Shown here piece by piece: positions 55,568-64,000 of a stretch of 64,000 nt of DNA (within the stretch, counting starts at the first letter, position 1; each line of letters opens with the position of its first letter). The notes beneath the pieces are model-generated. The model worked only from the letters and a program-made list of their open reading frames with translations. It was not told the origin of the DNA and searched no databases. The DNA is taken from assembly GCF_958450345.1 (NCBI RefSeq), contig NC_088783.1, positions 103,845,302 to 103,909,301 of the forward strand, written 5' to 3'. This DNA is from Calliphora vicina. Its lineage: Eukaryota > Arthropoda > Insecta > Diptera > Calliphoridae. Position numbers and translations under genes: made by a program.

Positions 55568-55639
55568 CACTGTAAAAAAAGTCAGACCAGCTGGACTATA
55601 AGTTTATTCTACAAAAATGATCTACTCAACATGCCCTTT

Positions 55640-56260
55640 CAGAATTATAGGGTCCCTAGTATGTTCCAAAAATGCTGTTGGACAGTGTTATTAAACTTCG
55701 TATGAATAAATTTATTATCGCTGTAAGGAGTTTAGCTAAAAATTTTCTGAATCGGAACAGTATGTGTGTCACCTCCCATACAAAATACAGTCAATTTTGA
55801 ATATCTGGATAACTAAAATTTGCGAGATTCTTCAAACATTGTCGGAAATTTTACGTAATTCGACTGAAAATGTATGGGTTATTATTAGTGGACATGGAAC
55901 CTCACATACCTTATAATTAGATGTTATCAAATATCAGGTAAACTGTATTAGCGAAATCCGCAAATCTTTTAAGGATTTATTTCGTTAACATGGTACGTAG
56001 TAGGCTGAAAATGTGACGGTTTTTGTGAAAGTCTTAAAGCTTATTACGGATATATTCTTAGCTAAATAGCTAAAACTAGGAGAGATCGTAACAGTAGATG
56101 TAGGACCTCCATTACAAAGAAAATTGCATTTTCGACAGTCTTTTCGTTTTGTCTGAAATGTTTACGGTTGAAATTGAGCGGGATCGGCTTAGTGGGAATG
56201 ACTCCTCTCATATAAAGAAAATAGTAATAATTGAATATCTTAAACATCGTAGCAATGCAC
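55640..56260 (-). repeat. dispersed repeat, inverted relative to 50940-51475
   Basis: It starts ATGTTCCAAAAATGCTGTTG and continues with CCTCCCATACAAAATACAGT, AATATCTGGATAACTA and a TTAGTGGACATGG-type word. It is the same family as 50940-51475 in opposite orientation, diverged. Confidence 0.5.
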
Positions 56261-56705
56261 AATGGGCAGAATCAAAATTTTTGGGAAATAAATATGACAT
56301 TTCTAAACGGGACGTAGCCAAGGATTCGAGTTTAAGTTATTAAATTGGACCCTACAAATGCTCAAGGGGCGCCGCTATGGGTGCTCCAAGAAGGGTTTCT
56401 TCGACATGCAAAATTTTTAAACACGTGCAATGTTTTTGTTTCCCATCCGATTTTAAAGATTTTTATATTTTTGTAAAGCGCTCGACTAGGTGATATTATC
56501 TGTTAAAACTTCCTAGTTATAGGCATTTCAAAATTGAAATTAGGCCGTACTTTTGGACCGAATTTAGACAACTAAGTTACCAATAATATACAAGATATTT
56601 CAGAGCAATGTCAATTATGGATCCAAAAATAAACTATTTTCAATATATAAAAAATTAAAAAAATAGTAGATTTTTGCTATTTTTGGGCGAAAAGGTGTTT
56701 TAACT
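56259..56705 (+). repeat. diverged family-L copy with a CACAATG end
   Basis: It begins CACAATGGGCAGAATC and follows the L order (GGGAAATAAATATGACATTT, GAGTTTAAG, GGACC...GGGGCGCC, GACATGC, then CGCTCGACTAGGTGATATTA). A Helentron-like copy follows at 56706. The right end of L is not found. The heptamer here, CACAATG, is the variant typical of Transib elements. Confidence 0.5.
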
Positions 56706-57297
56706 CTTTTTATACTCTACACCTTCGTGAGAAGGGTTATTCCGTTTATAATTTTCACAATATAATTTTCCAATCATATAAAGTATATATATTCTGGATC
56801 CTTATAGATAGCGGAGTCGATTAAGTCATGTCCGTTTGTCTGTCTGTTGAAATCAACTTTCCGAAGCCCCCAAATAACGATTCAAACATCAATATCTCCG
56901 GAATTCTTCCAGATCGGTTGCTATTTAAAATCGGTCCACAACCTAGATTTTTGACCTATTTTTGACCTATATTTGGATTACTAAGTTATTAATATAGACA
57001 ATATGAACATCTAATGATAGATACTTCAAAGACCTTTGCAACGACGTATATAAGACCATAGTACAGTGGACCTACAATGGGTCAAAATAGAAACATTTTT
57101 CACAAAAATGTTTTTTTTTTAAATTTTAAAAAAAATTAAAATAGCAACTCGAAAAAAAATGTTCAACAAAATGGAAAAAACAACTTTGGAAAAAAAAATA
57201 AATTTAGTTTACCTAAAAATATTTAAAATTTGTATTTTAAAGTATAATTTGGTGAAGTTTATATAAGACCGCCGAATTTAGCTCTCTTACTTTTTTT
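56706..57297 (+). mobile_element. Helentron-like repeat, family A, copy 6
   Basis: It opens with TATACTCTACACCTTCGTGA and closes with a degraded hairpin (GACCGCCGAATTTAG) and CTCTCTTACTT. The interior matches the other copies in reverse order (GGAATTCTTCC..., GCAACGACGTATATAAGACC, GGACCTACAATGGGTCAAAA). Confidence 0.72.
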
Positions 57298-57704
57298 TGT
57301 TAAATCTTTCTTTAAGAGCATATAATAATTTTATGTTTTTCTCTAAGGTATCTTTACGGAAAATATTCTGGTATAAAAACCATTTCCTATTTTTCGAATA
57401 TCACATGTTCTAAAATCCAAAAGCTGGAATCAAAAAACAGAAAGCAGCTTTAGAAACCTTGATGTTTTCCCTATTTAAAACCAAAGTATTTTCCCAGCCT
57501 GAAAAGAAATGTCGACCCCATGGGCCAAATTGTAAAAAATATTGCGAGTTTCCCATAAATTTTTGACAAGTTTTTTACATTTTGTTATTAAGATTGACAA
57601 ATTTAAAAAACGTTGAAAATTTCATTGTGTTTTTTTTTAATAAATACAAATTTTATTACATATTTATTGAGTTTCTAAATCTAAAATTTGTATACAAATT
57701 TTAA

Positions 57705-57955
57705 TACACAGAGAAAACAGATTCGTGATAGCAACCGAATTTGTTGCCAATCGAATGATTCTACCTTAGTAACCGAATTTTACAATTGTGGCTACAATAT
57801 TTTAGAAGGGGTAACAAAAGTTTGGTTGCTTCAACCGAAATTCTTCTTTATCAACTGATTTTCTGTTGATAGAATCGAAAAATTCTATATGTGCAACCGA
57901 ATCATTCGATTGGCAACAAATTCGGTTGCTATCACGAATCTGTTTTCTCTGTGTA
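57705..57955. mobile_element. 251-bp MITE with ~56-bp perfect arms and TA flanks
   Basis: The left arm starts TACACAGAGAAAACAGATTC and is exactly inverted at the right end (GAATCTGTTTTCTCTGTGTA). The central part has CAACCGAAT words in both orientations. The TA at each edge and the CACAGAGAAAA end fit a Tc1/mariner MITE. The perfect arms suggest a young insertion. Overlapping ORFs on both strands are artefacts of the arms. Confidence 0.85.
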
Positions 57956-59139
57956 GGAATGCAAATACTAGGAACAATTTGTTCCACATTTAAACAAATC
58001 TTTATTAAAATTTTGATACAAAGTTTTGATTCTACCCCACTGTGCAATTGGCGATACTGCAATGTAATGTGTTCGCAGAAATTCTTATCAAATTCTAAGA
58101 GCGATAGAAACTTTTGGAATATTTGTTTGCCTAAGCCCCAATGTCAAGCAACATCAGATTCAACCCAAGACAATCAAAAATCACCAAACCTAAAAATTCA
58201 ATATAAATTATTTTAAACCTCACAGAATCATTTATCATATTTTGTGTCTATTAAACCATATTTTATCTCTATTAAAAAACGATTTAAAATACATTTCTTT
58301 GTTAAAACAAATAAAATTCGGTGGTAAAGTTTACAAAGGCCACAAAACAACTGATAGAAATGAAAGACTTTATCTAAGCATTAAAACATCTTACATATAT
58401 GTATCTTATGTATATTCAGCTATAACTAAAAACTAACTTTTCAAAACATATGATAAATGATAAATTTTCGTTTTAAAAAAAACGTAAGAAATTAAGCGCC
58501 ATATAATTGTTGTAACAATACGGAAAAGTTTTGAACTAATTTTTAATACTTAAATATAATTTAATTACTCACAAAATTGCTGCTACATGTTTTTAGCTTG
58601 TCAACGAGGTCATAAAATAAATTTAATTTTAATTTGATGGTTTTTAGATAGAAAACGTTATTATTCTATTATTTTTTTTCTCTCATAAAGATTTTATGGA
58701 TTTTTATTCTGCATTTCTTATGAGTTAAGCGTTGAAATTGCTGTAAATAAAAATAATTATATTGGAGAAAGCCTATATGGAGAAAAAGTGAAACATGATT
58801 GCTGTTGATACTTTTCTATTTCTACTCATAAAATTGGTTTCATATCAACAAGTTTGTGTTTAAAATCTTTTGTTTTATTTCATTCATTTCAAAGGAAAGT
58901 GTGCTAGAATTACTTTGTCGTTTTGAATCTTTTGTCTGGCAAAATGTATAGCTGTCAGTTGTAGGATTAGAGATATACAAGTACAAGTTATTTTTTATTG
59001 CTAAGCTAAGCAGTAATATTAATTTATTACTCAGAATGTAACGTGCTGAAGTTTTTATAGGAATTACAAAAGATATTTAATTAAGCTGTGCTATATTGTT
59101 TGATAAACTTGGAATATCAGAAATCCAATCGAAAATTGC
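57956..59139. other. AT-rich DNA, nothing recognised
   Basis: CCCCACTGTG at 58037 resembles a family-L end. Otherwise no repeat was recognised. The 116-codon ORF at 57866 starts inside the MITE arm and is not taken as a gene. Confidence 0.35.
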
Positions 59140-61080
59140 TCAGTTTCCCAGCAACTTTTCGAGTAGAAAATTGCTCAGTATCTGAGTAGGGTTTTCTACA
59201 GAAAATTGCTGAATTCTACAGAAAAAACTGAGCAACATTTCCTACAGAAAATTTCTCAGTTTCTGAATAAATTTTCTTTAAAAACTTGCTAAGGTTCTAA
59301 ACAACATTTCTTAGAAAAAATTGTTCAGTTTCTATGCAACTTTTGCTATAGAAAATTATTCAGATTCTGAGAAGCTTTTTCTTTAGAATATTTCTCAGTT
59401 TCTAAGCAACTTTTCCCATAGAAAATTGCTCGGTTTCTGAGCAACATTTCCCATAGAAAATAGCTCAGTTTCTGAGCAACTTTTTCTACAGAAAATTGCT
59501 CTGTTTCTGAGCAACTTTTCTTACAGAGAATTGCTTAGTTTCTGAGCAACTTTTCCCATAGAAAATTGCACGGTTTCTGAGTAACTTTTCCCAAAGAAAA
59601 TTCCTTAGTTTCTAAGCAAATTTTCCTATGGAAAAATGCTGAGTTTCTGCGCAACTTTTCCTACAAAAAATTACTAAGTTTCAGGCAACTTTTCCTAAAA
59701 AAAATTGCTTTTCTGAACAACATTTCCTAGAGAAAATTTTTAAGTTTCTATGCAACTTCTTCTTCTATGCTATGGAAAATTATTCAGATTCTGAGCAACT
59801 TTTTCTTTAGAACATTGCTCAGTTTCTGAACAACTTTTCCTACAGAATATTGCTAAGTTTCTAAGCAACTTTTCCTAAAGAAGATTTAAAATTATTCAGA
59901 TTCTGAGCTACTTTTCTTTAGAAAATTGCTGAGTTTCTTGAAAAATATTTTTTAAAGAAATTGCTCAGTTTCTGAACAACTTTTTCTACAGCAAATTGTT
60001 CAGATATAGAAAATTGCTCAGTTTCTGAGCAACTTTCCTCTAGCAAATTGCTCAGCTTCTGACCAACTTTTCATACAGAAAATTTCTCAGTTTCTAAGCA
60101 ACTTTTCCAGTTTCTAAACAACTGGAGAAAATTGTTTGTTTTCTGAGCAACTTTTCCTATGGAATATTGCTGAGTTTCGGAGCTACTTTTTATACAGAAA
60201 ATAGCTCAGTTTTTGATCAGCGTTTTCTACAGAAAATTGATGAGTTTCTGAGCAACTTTTCCTATGGAATATTTCTCAGTTTCTAAACAAATTTTCGTAC
60301 AGCAAATTGCTGAGTTCATGACCAACTTTTTATACTGAGAATTGCTCAGTTACTCAACAAATTTTCCTATACAAAACTGGTCAGTCTCTGAACAATTTAT
60401 CCTATAGAAAATTGCTCAGTTTCTGAGCAACTTATCCCATAGAAAATTTATCAGTCTCTAAACTGCTTTTCATATAGAAAATTGCTGAGTTTCTGAGCAA
60501 CTTTTCCTACAGAATATTGCTCATTTTCTGAGCAACTTTTCCTACAGAATATTGCTCATTTTCTGAGCAACTTTTCATACTGACAATTTCTCAGTTTCTA
60601 AATAACTTTTCTTACTGAAAATTGCTCAGTTTCTGAAACACTTTTCATACAGAAAATTGCTCAGTTTCTGAGCAACTTTCCTATAGAAAATTGATCAGTT
60701 TTTGACCAACTTTTTCCATAGAAAATTGGTCAGACTCTAAACTGATTTTCATAAAGAAAATTGCCCAGTTTCTGAGCAACTTTTCCCATAGAAAATTGAA
60801 TAGTTTCTGATCAACTTTCCTACAAAAAATTGCAAAATTTCTGAACAACTTTTCCTATAGAAAACTATTTAGACTCTGAGCAAGTTTTTTCATACAAATT
60901 TGCTCAGATTCTGATTCTCTTTCCTATAGCAAATTGCTCAGGTTCATGCAATTGTTTAGATAAAGAGCAACTTTTCTTACAGACTATTTCTCAGATAGCG
61001 AAAAATCTTTCCTATAGAAAATTGGTTAGTTTCTGAGCAATATGTCCTATAGAAACAATCGTTAGGTTCCAAGCAATTTT
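59140..61080. repeat. 35-bp satellite, diverged array
   Basis: More than fifty units have a consensus close to GAAAATTGCTCAGTTTCTGA then GCAACTTTTCCTACA. The core TTGCTCAG TTT CTGAGCAA is a perfect dyad with a 3-base spacer. Units differ at many positions and some are truncated. No long ORF is present. The array fades out at both ends. Confidence 0.92.
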
Positions 61081-62154
61081 TGATTATGGACTATAGATAT
61101 AAACCGTATAGATTTCGTTGACTTTTTATTTGTGTTTATTTTCTTAAGCTTCGTTTTAATAACCACTTGCCCCTTTAATGTTTTTTGTCTTTATATTTAA
61201 ATGATTAATTACAGCTCCGCTTAACTGTTTTTTTCACAGTTTTTAGTAAGTTTTTATCACAAAATGAGTTGATTTAATCAAATTAGTTGCGTTCGCAGAA
61301 AACACTCGTAACTAATCTCAACCTAATTGTATAAATTAACACGTGGAACTAATACAAAACAAATCAAAACATTTAAAAATTTAACAGGCTGTGAAACAAA
61401 AAAAAAACTATGTTACATAAGTTAACAAAAATTTAATTAAATACAGCTTCATTTAATAAAACCGTCAAAGAAATTCAAACTATTATTATGATTCATAGAC
61501 ACAATATAAAAAAAATATTTGCCTGAAAGCAAAAAATAGGGCTTGTGTCTCAAGTTTTTAGTTTTTTTGCACAAAAATCCATATGTAAACATTGTGGGGT
61601 AGGTTAGTGATAACAGCTGGACAGAAAAATATGTATTGATGTCGCCAGTGTTTATCTATAAACATTTGTTTTATTCAAAATATGTAACGTAATAATTATG
61701 CAAATTAATTTGTTGTTTTCTTTTTTATCTAGTCTTCTATCATTATAACTTTGTTTTGCAAAATTTAAACAAATATCAAAAGTCCAACAGCCTTTAGTTA
61801 GTTTAAGTAGTGGAAAGATTGTAAAATTTATAAAATCGGTTTGTTATTATGGCATATAAACATACTTAGTTTTTGTAGAAATTCACACTAAATTGTGTTA
61901 ATCAAATAAACTAATTTGTGGTACCAAATCATACTCGTACTTTTATTGATTGTACTAAATAGTACTTCATAAATAAATGCAAATATTGTGCAATATTGGT
62001 CAAGTAAGTTTTATAATATACGGTTTTTCAATGTTATTTTACTTTGGTTATTACATTTTTTAAGGTTTTTTTAGATTAAAATATCAAATCTAAAGTTACG
62101 GACAATCAAGTACATTTTCTCTAGATTTCAAAAAGATGTTATATGAAATTGAGC
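61081..62154. other. unique AT-rich spacer between the two satellite arrays
   Basis: No 35-bp unit can be seen here. The sequence is single-copy within the window, and no ORF or element was recognised. Confidence 0.5.
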
Positions 62155-64000
62155 TTGTTGAAAATTCCTATAGAAAATTGATTAAATTGTGTGAAACTTT
62201 TCTTTATCAGATTCTTAGCAATTTTTCTAATAGAAAATTGTTAAGATTCTTAGCAATTTTTCTTATAGAAAATTGTTTAGATTCTTAGCAATTTTTCTAA
62301 TTGTTCAGATTCTGAGCAATTTTTTCTATAGAAAATTTTTCAGATTCTGAGCAATTTTTTCTATAGAAAATTGTTCAGATTCTGAGCAATTTTTTCTATA
62401 GAAAATTGTTCAGATTCTGAGCAATTTTCTCTATAGAAAATTGTTCAGATTCTGAGCAATTTTTTCTATAGAAAATAGTCAGATTCTGAGCAATTTTTTC
62501 TATAGAAAATTGTTCAGATTCTGAGCAATTTTTTCTATAGAAAATTGTTCAGATTCTGAGCAATTTTTTCTATAGAAAATTGTTCAGATTCTGAGCAATT
62601 TTTTCTATAGAAAATTGTTCAGATTCTGAGCAATTTTTTCTATAGAAAATTGTTCAGATTCTGAGCAATTTTTTCTATAGAAAATTGTTCAGATTCTGAG
62701 CAATTTTTTCTATAGAAAATTGTTCAGATTCTGAGCAATTTTTTCTATAGAAAATTGTTCAGATTCTGAGCAATTTTTTCTATAGAAAATTGTTCAGATT
62801 CTGAGCAATTTTTTCTATAGAAAATTGTTCAGATTCTGAGCAATTTTTTCTATAGAAAATTGTTCAGATTCTGAGCAATTTTTTCTATAGAAAATTGTTC
62901 AGATTCTGAGCAATTTTTTCTATAGAAAATTGTTCAGATTCTGAGCAATTTTTTCTATAGAAAATTGTTCAGATTCTGAGCAATTTTTTCTATAGAAAAT
63001 TGTTCAGATTCTGAGCAGTTTTTTTCTATAGAAAATGGTTCAGATTCTGAGCAGTTTTTTTCTATAGGAAATGGTTCAGATTCTGAGCAGTTTTTTTCTA
63101 TAGAAAATGGTTCAGATTCTGAGCTATTTTTTCTATAGAAAATTGTTCAGATTCTGGGCTATTTTTCCTATAGAAAATTGTTCAGATTCTGGGCTATTTT
63201 TCCTATAGAAAATTGTTCAGATTCTGGGCTATTTTTCCTATAGAAAATTGTTCAGATTCTGAGCTATTTTTCCTATAGAAAATTATTCAGATTATGAGCT
63301 ATTTTTCCTATAGAAAATTGTTCAGATTCTGAGCTATTTTTCCTATAGAAAATTGTTCAGATTCTGAGCTATTTTTCCTATAGAAAATTGTTCAGATTCT
63401 GAGCTATTTTTCCTATAGAAAATTGTTCAGATTCTGAGCTATTTTTCCTATAGAAAATTGTTCAGATTCTGAGCTATTTTTCTTATAGAAAATTGTTCAG
63501 ATTCTGAGCAATTTTTCTTATACAAAATTGTTCAGATTTTGAGCAATTTTTCTTATAGAAAATTGTTCAGATTCTGAGCAATTTTTCTTATAGAAAATTG
63601 TTCAGATTCTGAGCAATTTTTCTTATAGAAAATTTTTCAGAGTCTGAGCAATTTTTTCTATTGAAAACTGTCCAGATTCTAAGCAATTTTTTCTAAAGAA
63701 AATTGTTCAGATTCTGAGCAATTTTTTCTAAAGAAAATTGTTCAGATTCTGGGCAATTTTTTCTAAAGAAAATTGTTCAGATTCTGGGCAATTTTTTCTA
63801 AAGAAAATTGTTCAGATTCTGAGCAATTTTTTCTATAGAAAATTGTTCAGATTCTGAGCAATTTTTTCTATAGAAAATTGTTCAGATTCTGAGCAATTTT
63901 TTCTATAGAAAATTGTTCAGATTCTGAGCAATTTTTTCTATAGAAAATTGTTCAGATTCTGAGCAATTTTTTCTATAGAAAATTGTTCAGATTCTGAGCA
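62155..64000. repeat. 35-bp satellite, homogeneous array running off the window
   Basis: The unit is GTTCAGATTCTGAGCAATTT then TTTCTATAGAAAATT, period 35 (for example 62521 to 62556). It has over fifty copies. The left edge (62155-62330) is degenerate, and 62331-63010 is nearly invariant. Variant blocks follow: GCAGTTTTTTTC with GG near 63010-63120, GCTATTTTTCC 63120-63480, CTTATAG 63480-63640 and CTAAAG 63690-63800. The main type then returns to the window end. It is related to the array at 59140-61080. Confidence 0.95.

Noticed and set aside
57802..58216. ORFs of 86 and 116 codons
   Set aside because: They start inside the palindromic arms of the MITE, and there is no conserved-looking protein sequence.
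62155..64000. Regular 35-bp repeats resembling a CRISPR array
   Set aside because: The repeats are directly adjacent with no unique spacers, in a fly genome. It is a satellite.

Overview
The window reads as AT-rich nuclear DNA from a higher fly (Diptera, probably a calyptrate such as a blow fly or house fly relative; this is inferred from gene and transposon types and no search was run). It holds one convincing host gene and is otherwise dominated by transposon remnants, nested insertions, fold-back elements and tandem repeats. There is no bacterial-type gene organisation and no CRISPR array.

Host gene: two exons on the minus strand (25246-25496 and 23807-25182) encode the last ~541 residues of a GMC-family flavoprotein oxidoreductase (glucose-dehydrogenase-like). 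Both GMC signatures and the catalytic histidine region are present. The exon(s) for the N-terminal FAD-binding GxGxxG part are not seen, so the gene either has an intron reaching past the right edge (more than 38 kb, filled with repeats) or is 5' incomplete. The visible start of that intron carries a small hairpin element and a ~2 kb array of ~105-bp units centred on a palindrome of TTGTTTAC and GTAAACAA.

Layout. 1-4.5 kb: a Helentron-like repeat with a 213-bp insertion, then a hAT-like element with a smaller element inside it. 4.5-6.7 kb: a mariner copy split by a CACAGTG-ended element that is itself split by a second Helentron-like repeat. 7.4-13.4 kb: a long-TIR element, a degraded RTE-like LINE holding a fold-back element, and a 1.4-kb element with 33-bp TIRs. 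15.5-23.2 kb: more Helentron-like copies, a mariner fragment, an old repeat and a second 33-bp-TIR element holding a young hAT-type MITE. 23.8-28 kb: the GMC exons and intronic array. 29.5-34 kb: a 366-bp tandem triplication, repeats and a third 33-bp-TIR element. 37-47.6 kb: nested hAT-like elements, two mariner copies, and a near-intact LOA-like LINE inserted in one of them. 47.7-48.5 kb: a solo LTR. 48.9-57.3 kb: a 3.6-kb composite bounded by CACAGTG termini, plus more Helentron-like copies. 59.1-64 kb: two arrays of a 35-bp dyad-symmetric satellite, the second running off the window.

The most interesting signals are the elements whose ends match the V(D)J recombination-signal heptamer (CACAGTG) with GC-rich 5-bp duplications, two repeat families that share one hairpin-plus-CTTACTTGTT terminus, the dyad-preserving 35-bp satellite, and the intronic forkhead-like palindrome array.
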